A stretch of DNA of 64,000 bases from an uncultured Bacteroides sp. GTDB lineage: Bacteria > Bacteroidota > Bacteroidia > Bacteroidales > Bacteroidaceae. The notes below the pieces were generated by a model that was not told the origin of the DNA, made no database searches, and saw only the letters and a list, made by a program, of their open reading frames with translations. Positions 49,753 through 62,238 of this stretch are shown one piece after another; the stretch's first letter is position 1, and the number at the start of each line of letters is the position of its first letter. Location: the NCBI GenBank assembly GCA_949296575.1, contig CASFPE010000020.1:1-64000 (forward strand). The letters run 5' to 3'. Both the position numbers and the translations under genes were made by a program.

Positions 49753-50771
49753 TGGCAAAACAGGAACTGACCTACGCCGAGGTGCTGAACGGCATTAAGA
49801 ACAAACAATACAAGCCCGTCTACTATCTGATGGGGGAAGAAGCGTACTACATCGACCTTATCGCCAATTATATTGCGGAAAACGTACTCAGCGAAGCAGA
49901 AAAAGAGTTCAACCAAACCATCGTTTACGGGGCAGACACGGACATGGACCGCATCATCACGGCTGCACGGCGTTACCCCATGATGGCCGAACACCAGGTG
50001 ATTATCGTGAAGGAAGCGCAAGCCCTGAAAAACATCGATGAACTTTCCGTCTACCTGAAAAAGCCATTGCTGTCCACCATCCTCGTCTTCTGCCATAAGC
50101 ACGGGACGCTGGACAAAAGAAAAAAAGTGACGCTCGACATCGAGAAAAACGGCATCCTGTTTGACTCCAAGAAGCTGAAAGAATCACAAATTCCCCCATT
50201 CATACACGCATATCTCAGCAAAAAAGGCGTGAGCGCCGACGCGAAATCCATCGCCATGCTGGCCGATTTTGTCGGGACAGATTTGAACAAGCTGGTAGGG
50301 GAAATGGAAAAATTAATTATCACGCTTCCAGCAGGGCAAAAGTCCGTCACGCCCGAGCAAATCGAAAAGAACATCGGCATCAGCAAAGACTACAACAACT
50401 ACGAACTGCTCAACGCGCTCATCAACAAAGACGTGTTCAAAGCCAACCAAATAGTCGCATATCTCAACAAAAGCAACAAAGCAAACGCCCTTCCCGGCAT
50501 CCTGGCCTTGTTATTCAATTTTTACTCCAACCTTATGCTGGCCTATTATGCATCGGAAAAGTCAGAAAGCGGCATTGCCGCCCAATTGGACTTGAGGTCC
50601 TCATGGCAATCACGCGACTACATCCGGGCCATGCAGAAATATACAGCTGTAAAGGTGATGCACATCATTGAAGACATCCGTTATTGCGATGCCAAAGCAA
50701 AAGGGGTGGACAACCCATCCGTCGGCCCCGGAGAACTGCTGAGGGAACTCCTGTTCAGGATACTACATTAA
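49752..50771 (+). CDS. holA: DNA polymerase III delta subunit
   Basis: 339 residues. KPVYYLMGEEAYYIDLI (N-terminal AAA-like domain), HQVIIVKEAQAL, LVFCHKHGTLDKRKK, and a C-terminal helical collar with YNNYELLNALINKD. It is the wrench of the clamp loader that opens the beta clamp. It ends before an 800-bp non-coding stretch. Confidence 0.93.
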   Translation: MAKQELTYAEVLNGIKNKQYKPVYYLMGEEAYYIDLIANYIAENVLSEAEKEFNQTIVYGADTDMDRIITAARRYPMMAEHQVIIVKEAQALKNIDELSVYLKKPLLSTILVFCHKHGTLDKRKKVTLDIEKNGILFDSKKLKESQIPPFIHAYLSKKGVSADAKSIAMLADFVGTDLNKLVGEMEKLIITLPAGQKSVTPEQIEKNIGISKDYNNYELLNALINKDVFKANQIVAYLNKSNKANALPGILALLFNFYSNLMLAYYASEKSESGIAAQLDLRSSWQSRDYIRAMQKYTAVKVMHIIEDIRYCDAKAKGVDNPSVGPGELLRELLFRILH

Positions 50772-51585
50772 GATATTGCACAATCAGCTGACGTTCAATC
50801 TATCTTGAATGAATGGCCGTATACTGTAATATTTAGAATTTTGCAGGAAAAATTTTGCACGCTTCACAGAAGGATTTCCGGCATGATTAATAATCGTGCA
50901 AGAAAATGTTCATAGAAGATTTCAGAAATCATTGAAAGGATTTTGCAAAACCTTCCAATGTTTCATGCAATTCCTTAGAAGGTTTTCATCCAAACCTTTG
51001 CTGCGTTTGGATGAATGAACAGCAACATCTGCATTCTTTACAGCTTAGCCACCGGCATTCACATTTGCGAATGCGCAATAAGCACGCATGCAAATTTCAA
51101 ATGTATAAATCATTTGCAAATACGTCTAAAATAGATAGGGTAATACATATATGTGCAATGCAACCGGGCATTTTACAAAACAACATGCTTGTTTGCAAAC
51201 ATGCCGGAAACGCGCTGGTGCATAAATATGCGCATGTGCAGGATAGTCAAAATACGGTTATTTACAGATACTTAAATAGTATTTATTGAAGTCTTGAATG
51301 AATTAATTCGGCATGAATGGCGGCCGCAGATGGCGAATCCATGTTCAACAATCCATTAATCATTAATTAACATGGTGCTAACCAATTTATTATGCAATTT
51401 TATTAAAGTAACACATGCAATATGCTTGAAACATCCGTCTCTATTTTCACAAGAATGAATGCACATGTGCAATTCGCATTTACAAATACGGATAAAACGA
51501 CTTCATAGCCATAAATATATCTGCAAATTTTGCTGATTCGCAAAATTAGATTATATTTGCATGCATAGATTCCAATTTTACAAAG
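50772..51585. promoter_or_regulatory. 814-bp AT-rich regulatory region
   Basis: No convincing gene; a 92-codon frame at 51011 has unlikely composition. The stretch repeats TTTGCAAA- and GCATGC-like palindromes, for example GTTTGCAAAC near 51190 and TGCATGCA at 51558-51565. The last overlaps the -7 box TATATTTG (51552-51559) of the XRE gene and may be its operator. A segment at about 50924-50949 resembles one upstream of clpC. Confidence 0.5.
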
Positions 51586-52035
51586 ATGAAAGATAGGATT
51601 TTAGAAATTATCAAACACGAACATCTGACCAATGCAGAGTTTGCCAACAGGTTGAACGTGAGCCCTTCCACCATTTCGTCGGTACTTACCGGAAGAAACA
51701 AGGCCAGCCTTGATGTAATCAGCAAAATCCATCAGGTGTTCCACATCAACTTGGAATGGCTGCTCTATGGGACAGGCGACATGAAGCCGGGCGCTGAAAC
51801 CAAGACTGCCGGGTATAATATGCCGGATTTGTTCACGGAGAATCCCGTAAATGCGGCCAATGAGCCAAATGCTTCCAAATATCGCAAGGAAATCGTGCCA
51901 AAAACCGCCGAAAACGCCCCTAATATTGCTATACAACAAGCAGTTATACCTCCTTTGCCTCCTGCAAGGAAAATCACCGAAATAAGAATATTTTTCGACG
52001 ACAACACATATGAGACGTTCAAACCAGGAAAATGA
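51586..52035 (+). CDS. XRE-family transcriptional regulator
   Basis: 149 residues. N-terminal helix-turn-helix (NAEFANRLNVSPSTISSVLTGRNKASLDV) followed by INLEWLLYGTGDM, as in LA2681/Bacteroides-type XRE regulators. The Pro-rich C-terminus ends EIRIFFDDNTYETFKPGK, a short beta segment common in Bacteroidota XRE proteins. Probably autoregulated through the TGCATGCA palindrome at its promoter. Confidence 0.85.
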   Translation: MKDRILEIIKHEHLTNAEFANRLNVSPSTISSVLTGRNKASLDVISKIHQVFHINLEWLLYGTGDMKPGAETKTAGYNMPDLFTENPVNAANEPNASKYRKEIVPKTAENAPNIAIQQAVIPPLPPARKITEIRIFFDDNTYETFKPGK

Positions 52036-52165
52036 TTCGGCCATCGCCGCCATTCCATCGCAGGAACGGCTGGATGCGCCTGTCGGCAAAAAACTCGCCT
52101 TGGCATGGCGTTTTTGCGTTCCACTTTCCCTATCTTTGTGCCGTTAATTGATATTCCATAGATTC

Positions 52166-52942
52166 ATGAAAAAGTTTATATTGGATTTGACGGTCGAAAG
52201 CAACGCCCTGATTCATGAGAATTACGCATTGCTGAAACTGACCCATCGTGACCCTTTGCCCGAGATGTTGCCCGGGCAATTTGCGGAAATCAGGATCGAC
52301 GATTCGCCAGCCACCTTCCTTCGCCGCCCGATTTCCATCCATAACGTGGACAGAGAGAGGAATGAGGCATGGTTCTTGGTGCAGATTGTAGGCGAAGGGA
52401 CAAAGCGCCTCGCGCAAAAAAAAGAGGGAGAGACGCTGAATGCAGTGCTTCCGTTGGGCAACACTTTCACAATGCCTTCTTCGCCTTCCGGGCAAGTGCT
52501 GCTGGTGGGCGGCGGCGTGGGCGTGGCTCCCATGCTGTATTTAGGGCGGCATTTAAAAGAGAATGGCTTTGCCCCTGCCTTCCTGTTGGGAGCGCGCAGC
52601 AAGAAAGATTTGCTGCAATTGCCCGAATTTGAACAATATGGCAAGGTATATGCCACCACCGAGGATGGAAGCTTTGGCGAGAAGGGCTATGTCACCCAGC
52701 ATTCTATATTGGGAAAAGCCTCTTTCGGCCGCATTTACGCATGCGGCCCCAAGCCCATGATGGTGAGCGTGGCACGGCATGCACGGCAACACGGCATCGA
52801 ATGCGAAGTCTCATTGGAGAACAAAATGGCTTGCGGCATTGGCGCATGTTTGTGCTGCGTAGAGAATACAACAGAGGGGCATTTGTGTGTCTGCAAGGAC
52901 GGCCCCATATTTAACATAAAGGAATTGTTATGGCAGATTTGA
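52166..52942 (+). CDS. pyrK: Dihydroorotate dehydrogenase electron-transfer subunit
   Basis: 258 residues from the ATG at 52166. [10 protein letters not shown] is the FAD-binding motif, [12 protein letters not shown] the NAD-binding loop, and CGIGACLCC with a later VCKDGP supplies the four Cys of the [2Fe-2S] cluster. It passes electrons from PyrD FMN to NAD+ in pyrimidine synthesis. It overlaps pyrD by 13 bp. Confidence 0.95.
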   Translation: MKKFILDLTVESNALIHENYALLKLTHRDPLPEMLPGQFAEIRIDDSPATFLRRPISIHNVDRERNEAWFLVQIVGEGTKRLAQKKEGETLNAVLPLGNTFTMPSSPSGQVLLVGGGVGVAPMLYLGRHLKENGFAPAFLLGARSKKDLLQLPEFEQYGKVYATTEDGSFGEKGYVTQHSILGKASFGRIYACGPKPMMVSVARHARQHGIECEVSLENKMACGIGACLCCVENTTEGHLCVCKDGPIFNIKELLWQI

Positions 52943-53841
52943 ACGTGAACATAGGCAGCCTGAAGCTAAAGACCCCCGTAATGACGGCTTCAGGAACCTT
53001 TGGCTACGGGGAAGAATTCAGCGACTTTGTGGACCTGTCCCGGCTGGGAGGTTTCATTGTCAAAGGGACAACGCTGCACAAACGTGAAGGGAATCCCTAT
53101 CCGCGCATGGCCGAAACACCGTCGGGCATGCTGAATGCCGTGGGGCTTCAGAACAAAGGGGTGGATTATTTCATCCATGAAATTTATCCGCGCATCAAGG
53201 ACATCGACACAAATATCATTGTGAATGTTTCCGGATCCTCCATAGAAGACTACGTCCAAGCGGCCGGGCTCATCAATGAACTGGATAAAATTCCCGCCAT
53301 CGAACTGAACATTTCGTGCCCCAACGTGAAGCAAGGCGGAATGGCCTTCGGAGTTTCGGCCAAAGGTGCGTCAGAAGTGGTGAAAGCTGTCCGTGCCGTT
53401 TACAAAAAAACGCTCATCGTGAAGCTTTCGCCCAACGTCACCGACATCGTTGAAATCGCGCAAGCCGTGGAAGATGCCGGAGCCGACAGCGTTTCGCTCA
53501 TCAACACTTTGTTGGGCATGGCCATTGATGCGGAAACACGCAGGCCATTGTTGTCCACCGTCACCGGGGGATTGAGCGGTGCAGCTGTGAAACCTGTGGC
53601 GCTGCGCATGGTGTGGCAAGTGGCCAACAAAATAAAAATTCCGGTCATTGGATTAGGCGGAATCATGAATTGGAAAGATGCAGTCGAGTTTATCTTGGCG
53701 GGTGCCACGGCGGTGCAGATAGGCACGGCCAATTTCATAGACCCTGCCGTCACCATGAAAGTGACAGATGGCATCAATGAATATTTAGACAGGCATCAAT
53801 TCAGTTCCGTATCTGATATCAGGGGAGCTTTGATTATATAA
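52930..53841 (+). CDS. pyrD: Dihydroorotate dehydrogenase B, catalytic subunit
   Basis: 303 residues. [11 protein letters not shown] start, [29 protein letters not shown] with the catalytic-loop Cys, [11 protein letters not shown], and [19 protein letters not shown] phosphate site. FMN enzyme oxidising dihydroorotate to orotate, partner of the PyrK subunit encoded just upstream. Confidence 0.96.
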   Translation: MADLNVNIGSLKLKTPVMTASGTFGYGEEFSDFVDLSRLGGFIVKGTTLHKREGNPYPRMAETPSGMLNAVGLQNKGVDYFIHEIYPRIKDIDTNIIVNVSGSSIEDYVQAAGLINELDKIPAIELNISCPNVKQGGMAFGVSAKGASEVVKAVRAVYKKTLIVKLSPNVTDIVEIAQAVEDAGADSVSLINTLLGMAIDAETRRPLLSTVTGGLSGAAVKPVALRMVWQVANKIKIPVIGLGGIMNWKDAVEFILAGATAVQIGTANFIDPAVTMKVTDGINEYLDRHQFSSVSDIRGALII

Positions 53842-53892
53842 AGTCCCCATTCGCATGCATTTTTGTTTGTAAATACTTTCTTTTTGTGAACT

Positions 53893-53950
53893 GCCGGAAA
53901 TTTACATTCCTGAATGAAGGAATTATCTCCGGCGGTTTGTTTTTCTGCTT
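53893..53950 (+). terminator. pyrKD terminator
   Basis: GCCGGA (53893) pairs with TCCGGC (53938) with additional AAATT/AATTA pairing inside, followed by GGTTTGTTTTT. Confidence 0.65.
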
Positions 53951-54125
53951 TTCCCCCTGCCCGTTACTTTCCATAAGCTTTACAGGCAACACCCTCTACA
54001 GGCTGCCGGCATATTCATCCATGAAATGAACATATTTTACATCTATATAGGAGTTTCGTCGGAAAATGCGGGAAAACATCTCCATTTTCCCGCCATTTCC
54101 AAGCCTTAGCAGCACTGAGGCATGC

Positions 54126-54836
54126 TCATTTGCTATTTTGTAAAATATTATCACCTTTTGAACCGGCTAATAAATCCGGACGCAATCGTTGCGTTCGTTC
54201 CAAAGATTGCTGAAGTTCCCAATCGCGGATTTTCGCCTCATGTCCCGACAGCAAAATATCTGGTACTTTCCATCCATTGTAGTCGGCGGGGCGAGTATAA
54301 ACAGGAGGAGCCAGTAAATTGTCTTGAAAAGAATCTGACAAAGCGGACTGTTCATCGGAAATGACCCCGGGTATAATGCGAATGATGGCATCCGATATTA
54401 CCGCTGCCGCCAATTCGCCCCCTGTCAGCACATAATCGCCTATACTTATTTCCTTTGTAATCAAGTGTTCACGTATCCTGTAATCAATTCCTTTGAAATG
54501 GCCGCACAAAATAATCAAATTGTTGCACAAAGAGAGGGCATTGGCAGTTTTTTGCGTGAATTGCTCCCCATCCGGCGTCGTGAAAATCACTTCATCATAA
54601 TTCCTTTCAGCTTTCAAGGCCGAGATGCAACGGTCTATAGGCTCTATCTTCATGACCATTCCGGCACACCCGCCAAAAGGATAGTCATCTACCTTCCTGT
54701 AACGGTCGGTGGTATAGTCCCTCAAGTTGTGTATGCATATTTCAGCAAGCCCTTTGTTTTGCGCCCGCTTCAGTATCGAGCAATTGAAAAAGCCTTCAAT
54801 CATTTCAGGCAAAACGGTGATGATGTCTAAACGCAT
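54126..54836 (-). CDS. trmD: tRNA (guanine-37-N1)-methyltransferase
   Basis: 236 residues from the ATG at 54836. [12 protein letters not shown] start, [27 protein letters not shown] and [17 protein letters not shown] form the trefoil knot and SAM site; [16 protein letters not shown] follows. It methylates G37 of tRNAs and prevents frameshifting. Confidence 0.96.
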   Translation of the reverse strand: MRLDIITVLPEMIEGFFNCSILKRAQNKGLAEICIHNLRDYTTDRYRKVDDYPFGGCAGMVMKIEPIDRCISALKAERNYDEVIFTTPDGEQFTQKTANALSLCNNLIILCGHFKGIDYRIREHLITKEISIGDYVLTGGELAAAVISDAIIRIIPGVISDEQSALSDSFQDNLLAPPVYTRPADYNGWKVPDILLSGHEAKIRDWELQQSLERTQRLRPDLLAGSKGDNILQNSK

Positions 54837-54854
54837 GTGCCATTCTATTTTCTG

Positions 54855-54913
54855 CAAAAGTACAAATATTATATTTCCCTTGGCTGTTGTTCAACAGAAA
54901 ATCCCTATTTTTG
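54855..54913. promoter_or_regulatory. Divergent trmD and ligA promoters
   Basis: Minus strand TACTTTTG (54862-54855) in front of trmD and plus strand TATTTTTG (54906-54913) in front of ligA, both fitting TAnnTTTG. Confidence 0.65.
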
Positions 54914-54918
54914 CCTGA

Positions 54919-56928
<2,010 letters not shown>

Positions 56929-57000
56929 CGTTTTATCAGAAAAATATCTAAATAAGGTAATAAAAGTTACAAAACAAGGAATTATTTTATACTTTTGGGG

Positions 57001-57008
57001 TATCTTTG
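57001..57008 (+). promoter_or_regulatory. dapA promoter -7 box
   Basis: TATCTTTG, 19 bp before the dapA start; an upstream TTTTG at about 56993 and TTG further up could serve as the -33 element. Confidence 0.65.
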
Positions 57009-57027
57009 CGGCAAGAACAATTAATGT

Positions 57028-57921
57028 ATGATACGAACGAGGTTAAAAGGGATGGGAGTGGCGTTAATCACCCCGTTTAAAGAGGATGAAAGTGTGGATT
57101 ATGAAGCACTTATGCGCCTGATTGATTTCCAACTCCAAAATGGAACCGATTTCCTTTGTGTGCTTGGCACTACTGCTGAGACGCCGACTCTTACCAACGA
57201 AGAAAGAAGGAAAATCAAGGAATTGGCCGTGCAGCGGGTGAATGGCAGAATCCCCATCCTTTTAGGCATCAGCAGCAATTGCACGCAAACTGTCGTGAAT
57301 ACATTAAAGGATGAAGACCTTACGGGAGTGGATGCCGTGCTTGTTGCCGTGCCTTATTACAACAAGCCTTCGCAAGAAGGCATTTACCAGCATTACAAGG
57401 CCATAGCCAATGCAACAAAACTTCCCGTCGTGTTGTACAATGTTCCGGGAAGAACCGGTGTGAACATGACCGCAGAAACCACGCTCCGTATCGCACGCGA
57501 CTTTGAAAATGTGATTGCCATTAAAGAAGCTTCCGGAAACATCACGCAAATGGACGACATCATCAAAAACAAGCCAGAAAGATTTGACGTGATTTCCGGC
57601 GATGATGGGATTACGTTCCCGCTGATTACATTAGGTGCTGTGGGAGTCATTTCTGTCATTGGCAACGCATTTCCACGTGAGTTCAGCCGGATGACACGCT
57701 TGGCATTGGCCGGCGATTACGCCAATGCCTTAGCCATCCATCATCGTTTCACAGAATTGTTCAAGCTGTTGTTCGTGGATGGAAATCCTGCCGGTGTCAA
57801 AGCCATGCTGAGTGCCATGGGATTCATCAAAAACAAATTGCGGTTGCCGCTTGTCCCAACACGCATCACTACGTTTGAAAAAATTCGCCAAATTTTAGAA
57901 GAACTCAATATCAAGTGCTGA
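57028..57921 (+). CDS. dapA: 4-hydroxy-tetrahydrodipicolinate synthase
   Basis: 297 residues. GTTAETPTLTNEE phosphate-type loop, YNVPGRTGVNM with the catalytic Tyr (about 136), and AIKEASGN with Schiff-base Lys (about 165). It condenses pyruvate and aspartate semialdehyde in lysine and diaminopimelate synthesis. Confidence 0.96.
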   Translation: MIRTRLKGMGVALITPFKEDESVDYEALMRLIDFQLQNGTDFLCVLGTTAETPTLTNEERRKIKELAVQRVNGRIPILLGISSNCTQTVVNTLKDEDLTGVDAVLVAVPYYNKPSQEGIYQHYKAIANATKLPVVLYNVPGRTGVNMTAETTLRIARDFENVIAIKEASGNITQMDDIIKNKPERFDVISGDDGITFPLITLGAVGVISVIGNAFPREFSRMTRLALAGDYANALAIHHRFTELFKLLFVDGNPAGVKAMLSAMGFIKNKLRLPLVPTRITTFEKIRQILEELNIKC

Positions 57922-58047
57922 AGAAGCTTGGTTTCCATGGATGGATGTTTGCGTTGAATGCCTCTTTTATTCTATAATGGGCATTATGTTTAATAGAATA
58001 TTCAAGCTACTTCCCCCAAGGCTTTCTGATACACTAATAAGCAAAAA

Positions 58048-58088
58048 GAGGCCGTCATGCAATTATAAAGATGACGGCCTCTTTTTTT
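58048..58088. terminator. Terminator between dapA and the TPR gene
   Basis: Perfect 11-bp stem (GAGGCCGTCAT with ATGACGGCCTC), T-run on the plus strand and A-run upstream, so it can serve both convergent genes. Confidence 0.9.
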
Positions 58089-58105
58089 AACTGAAATAAA
58101 ACGAA

Positions 58106-59323
58106 TCAATATCCTAATGCGCTTTCAATTTCTTCCAGTTCCGGACCCATGTTCAATGCATAATAAATTGTGTACAGATTCTGCCACAATGATTTGTCAT
58201 CGGGTCCCAACTCGCGTGCTTTTTTATAGAACGGCATTGCCTCGTTATACAAAGTCTTGATTTTCTCTTGTTGCTCTAAGTATTTCGGGTCGCCAATTTC
58301 GATGCTTTCGCTTGCTTTGATGACATCTTGTGCTTCGTAAAAGTAAGTATGTCCCATCCATGAATAATAGTTGGCATTAGCCGGATCCAACTCTATTGCC
58401 TTTTTCAGGCTGGCTTGTGCATTCTCATACTTTTTGAGCAATGTATAGATGTATCCTTGGATGTACAATGCTTGCGGATCGCCAGGTTTCTGTGCAACAA
58501 ATTCATTTGCAATCTTTTCTGCTTCATCCAATTGATCCAACGTGGTGTAATGGTCTACCAAGCTGACTACAAAATACATGTGTTCCGGATACTTTTGAAT
58601 GGCTTCTTTGATGGATACCAACCAATTGGCTGTATCTTTCAATGCTTTGTAAGTTTCAGAACACAATTCATAACCGTCTTTCCCAAATTCTTTGTCATCC
58701 AGCACATATTTGACATACTTGGTCACGTTGTCATAATCCTTATTCTGGTAAGCAGCCAAGGCTGTATAGTAAGCAAATGTAGAAAACAAAGTGTCCGTCT
58801 GTGCCAAGTTTTCTTCAACCAGCATGGGGGCATTGGCCACATCGACGTACATGGACATCAGGTTGAAGGCATTCTTTGTGTCACGTGTATTGAAGAAATA
58901 CCCTCCTCCTTCCGACAACATCGGACGGCTTGCCAACATGGTGGCTGCATTGGTTTTCCGGAATTTGTTTTTTACCTTTCCTTTTTCATTAGGCACTTGT
59001 GCCAATTCGTCGCATTTCAAAAAGTAATTGAACATCTTATAGACACTATTGTAATATGCCACAGTGTCAAAAGGTTGCCGCAGGTAAATCTTCTTGCTTT
59101 CTTCTTCGTTAATTCTTTTTTGGATAAGTCCGGCCACATTCCATGTATTGGCATCGTCTTTTGTTTCCGGATTCACCAATGCTTCATCAATCAGTTGCTG
59201 AGCTTTTGCAAAATCTGGCGTGCTGCTTTCCGCTAAGCTTTTAGCTTCCCTTACATTGTCTTTTTGTGCAAAGGAAACGCTTGCAACCAATAAAAGTGCC
59301 ATCGAAAATACTAACTTTTTCAT
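58106..59323 (-). CDS. Secreted tetratricopeptide-repeat protein
   Basis: 405 residues. Signal peptide (MKKLVFSMALLLVASVSFA) and at least five TPR units, clearest in the C-terminal half (DPQALYIQGYIYTLLKKYE, PANANYYSWMGHTYFYEA). Periplasmic or outer-membrane scaffold; partner unknown. Common beside gyrA in Bacteroidetes. Confidence 0.88.
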   Translation of the reverse strand: MKKLVFSMALLLVASVSFAQKDNVREAKSLAESSTPDFAKAQQLIDEALVNPETKDDANTWNVAGLIQKRINEEESKKIYLRQPFDTVAYYNSVYKMFNYFLKCDELAQVPNEKGKVKNKFRKTNAATMLASRPMLSEGGGYFFNTRDTKNAFNLMSMYVDVANAPMLVEENLAQTDTLFSTFAYYTALAAYQNKDYDNVTKYVKYVLDDKEFGKDGYELCSETYKALKDTANWLVSIKEAIQKYPEHMYFVVSLVDHYTTLDQLDEAEKIANEFVAQKPGDPQALYIQGYIYTLLKKYENAQASLKKAIELDPANANYYSWMGHTYFYEAQDVIKASESIEIGDPKYLEQQEKIKTLYNEAMPFYKKARELGPDDKSLWQNLYTIYYALNMGPELEEIESALGY

Positions 59324-59369
59324 GTGCGTTTTTTTAATTTAAATATTAAACTTCTGTTTATTTGTTCTC

Positions 59370-61886
59370 TTATTCTTCGGCATTCCCATTCTCCATTGTG
59401 TCCGTTTCTTCTTGTTCCGAAGAATTGACTTTGCAAACGGAGCCTATCTGGTCATTGCGCTTTTCCAAATTAATAAGGCGCACACCTTGTGTGGCACGCC
59501 CCATGACACGTACATCAGAGACTTTCAGGCGGATAGTGATGCCGGACTTGTTGATAATCATCAAGTCATTGTCGTCTGTCACCGATTTGATGGCTACCAG
59601 TTTCCCGGTCTTGTCTGTGACATTCAATGTTTTCACGCCTTTTCCGCCACGGTTCGTGATTCGGTAGTCTTCTATTTCTGAACGTTTCCCATAGCCTTGT
59701 TCCGAAACGACCATGACAGTCTCTGCATTCAAGTCTTTGATGCATACCATGCCTACCACTTCATCATTGCCTCCGTCAAGGTGCATGCCTCTCACTCCTG
59801 TGGCTGTCCGTCCCATTTCCCGCACTGCGCTTTCATGGAAACGGATGGCTCGCCCGTTTCGGTTGGCAATGATGATTTCATTGTTGCCATTTGTCATCCG
59901 GACTTCTATCACCCTGTCGTCTTCACGAAGAAGGATGGCATTCACGCCTTTTTGGCGCGGGCGTGAATATTGTTCCAACAAAGTTTTTTTAATGACTCCG
60001 TTCTTCGTGCAGAACAGCAAGTAATGGCTATTGATGAATTCTTGATCCGTAAGGTTTTTCACACGAACATAAGCCGTAACGGCATCATCTGGTTCGATGT
60101 TCAGCAAGTTCTGTATTGCACGTCCTTTGGAATTTTTCGCGCCTTCCGGTATTTCATATACTTTCAGCCAATAACATTTCCCTTTCTGTGTGAAGAACAT
60201 CAAGGTATTGTGCATTGTGGCCGGGTAAATATGTTCCACAAAGTCCTCATCGCGTGTTTCGCTTCCTTTCGACCCCACTCCCCCACGGTTTTGCGTATGG
60301 AAGTCGGCCAAAGGCGTGCGCTTGATGTATCCTAAATGAGAAATGGTGATAATCATCTCATCGTCTGCATAGAAATCTTCAGGATTGAATTCTTCGGATG
60401 CGTATACGATTTCCGTGCGACGTTCATCGCCGTATTTTTCCTTTATCTCAAGAAGTTCGTCTTTTATGATTTTCAAGCACAAAGCATCGTTAGACAATAC
60501 TTCTTCATAATAGGAAATCTGTTTCATTACTTCATCATATTCTCCATGAAGCTGGTCTTGCTGGAGCTTGGTCAACTGGCGGAGGCGCATTTCCACGATG
60601 GCGCGTGCCTGGATGTCGTCCAACCCGAAACGCGACATCAAGTTCGACATGGCTTCATTGGGCGAATCCGAGGCACGAATGATGCGTATCACTTCGTCAA
60701 TATTGTTGGAAGCGACAATCAAGCCTTCCAAAATATGGGCGCGTTCTTTCGCTTTCCGCAAATCAAACTTCGTGCGCCGTATCACGACCTCATGGCGGTG
60801 ATCCACGAAATATTTAATCAGTTCTTTCAGTGTCAACGTTTTAGGACGCAGGCTGTGCGATTCGCCTACGGGAACCAGTGCGATATTGTTCACGCTGAAA
60901 GAAGATTGCAACGCTGTCATCTTGAACAGTTTGTTCAGGATGACGCTTGCGTTGGCATCCCTTTTCACGTCAATCACAATGCGCATGCCATCGCGGTCGG
61001 TTTCATCATTCACGTTCGATATGCCGTCTATTTTCTTTTCAGTGACCAATTCAGCTATCGATTTTATCAAATCCGCCTTGATGACGTTATAAGGTATTTC
61101 GGTAATGACAATTTTATCATGAGATCCTTCTGTCTCTATTTCTGCTTTTGCCCGCATCACAATCCGTCCTTTCCCGGTAGCGTATGCTTCGCGCACGCCG
61201 TTCATCCCGTAAATGTATCCTCCGGTCGGGAAATCAGGGGCTTTGATGTATTGCATCAAGCCGTCCACATCAATGTCATTATTGTCGATGTAGGCAATGC
61301 ATGCGTCGATGGTTTCCGACAAATTGTGCGTTGGCATGTTGGTAGCCATGCCCACTGCGATGCCTGACGCACCGTTCACCAGCAAATTCGGGATGCGGGT
61401 CGGCATAACCGTAGGTTCTTGCAAACTGTCGTCGAAATTGTTCTGGAAGTCCACAGTTTCTTTGTAAAGATCCTGCATCATCTCCTCTCCTATTTTTTCC
61501 AGACGCGCTTCTGTGTAACGCATGGCTGCCGCACCGTCGCCGTCTATCGACCCGAAGTTTCCTTGGCCGTCCACCAAAGGATAGCGCATGGCCCAATCTT
61601 GAGCCATCCTCACCAATGCGCCATACACGGATGAGTCGCCATGAGGGTGGAATTTTCCCAGCACCTCGCCCACGATTCTTGCCGATTTCTTGTAAGGCTT
61701 TTCGGAAGTATTGCCTAACTCCATCATTCCATACAGGATTCTTCTATGGACAGGTTTGAAACCATCCCTTACATCAGGGAGCGCACGTGCCACAATGACA
61801 GACATCGAATAATCGATATACGATGTCCGCATTTCATCCTCGATATTGATTTTTATAATTCTATCTTGGCTATCTAAGTCTGACAT
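59370..61886 (-). CDS. gyrA: DNA gyrase subunit A
   Basis: 838 residues. [26 protein letters not shown] region, quinolone-resistance region [17 protein letters not shown] with Ser at the position of E. coli Ser83 and Gly at position 87, catalytic Tyr in [11 protein letters not shown]. Six C-terminal beta-propeller repeats include [11 protein letters not shown] (GyrA-box-like). With GyrB it introduces negative supercoils. The Gly at 87 is usual in Bacteroidota. Confidence 0.97.
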   Translation of the reverse strand: MSDLDSQDRIIKINIEDEMRTSYIDYSMSVIVARALPDVRDGFKPVHRRILYGMMELGNTSEKPYKKSARIVGEVLGKFHPHGDSSVYGALVRMAQDWAMRYPLVDGQGNFGSIDGDGAAAMRYTEARLEKIGEEMMQDLYKETVDFQNNFDDSLQEPTVMPTRIPNLLVNGASGIAVGMATNMPTHNLSETIDACIAYIDNNDIDVDGLMQYIKAPDFPTGGYIYGMNGVREAYATGKGRIVMRAKAEIETEGSHDKIVITEIPYNVIKADLIKSIAELVTEKKIDGISNVNDETDRDGMRIVIDVKRDANASVILNKLFKMTALQSSFSVNNIALVPVGESHSLRPKTLTLKELIKYFVDHRHEVVIRRTKFDLRKAKERAHILEGLIVASNNIDEVIRIIRASDSPNEAMSNLMSRFGLDDIQARAIVEMRLRQLTKLQQDQLHGEYDEVMKQISYYEEVLSNDALCLKIIKDELLEIKEKYGDERRTEIVYASEEFNPEDFYADDEMIITISHLGYIKRTPLADFHTQNRGGVGSKGSETRDEDFVEHIYPATMHNTLMFFTQKGKCYWLKVYEIPEGAKNSKGRAIQNLLNIEPDDAVTAYVRVKNLTDQEFINSHYLLFCTKNGVIKKTLLEQYSRPRQKGVNAILLREDDRVIEVRMTNGNNEIIIANRNGRAIRFHESAVREMGRTATGVRGMHLDGGNDEVVGMVCIKDLNAETVMVVSEQGYGKRSEIEDYRITNRGGKGVKTLNVTDKTGKLVAIKSVTDDNDLMIINKSGITIRLKVSDVRVMGRATQGVRLINLEKRNDQIGSVCKVNSSEQEETDTMENGNAEE

Positions 61887-62238
61887 TTAAAACTTAACGA
61901 TTTAATGATTGGTATATTCAAAAAACGAGGCTAAAGTACCACATTTTTACGATATACGAAAAAAAAACAATAAATAACTTCCCTTCTTTGCATTCTTTTG
62001 CAAACTTCGAATCGGCGTGGAAACAGTTGGCAAGTTGCATCAGGCGGGCTTAAAACAATTCTGCTCAAAATGGTTACGAAGGTTTGCGAAATCATTGAAA
62101 TGATTTGGAAAAATCGCTGGAAGGCATTTTCCATGCGGAGGAACAAAGTTGGCACAAATTTTGTGCAAAATAAGCGAAAACATGCATTGGTTCATGCAAA
62201 AAGCATTATATTTGTAAATACAATCAAGCGAGCATTCT
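61887..62238 (+). promoter_or_regulatory. gyrA-clpC intergenic region
   Basis: Contains the inverted repeat AAATCATT-GA-AATGATTT (62089-62106) and the -7 box TATATTTG (62207-62214), 25 bp before clpC. On the minus strand TACTTTAG (about 61938-61931) is a near-match for gyrA. No gene is seen. Confidence 0.6.

Noticed and set aside
51011..51289. 92-codon plus-strand frame in the AT-rich gap
   Set aside because: Unusual His/Cys-rich composition, no ribosome-binding site, and it lies over palindromic non-coding sequence.
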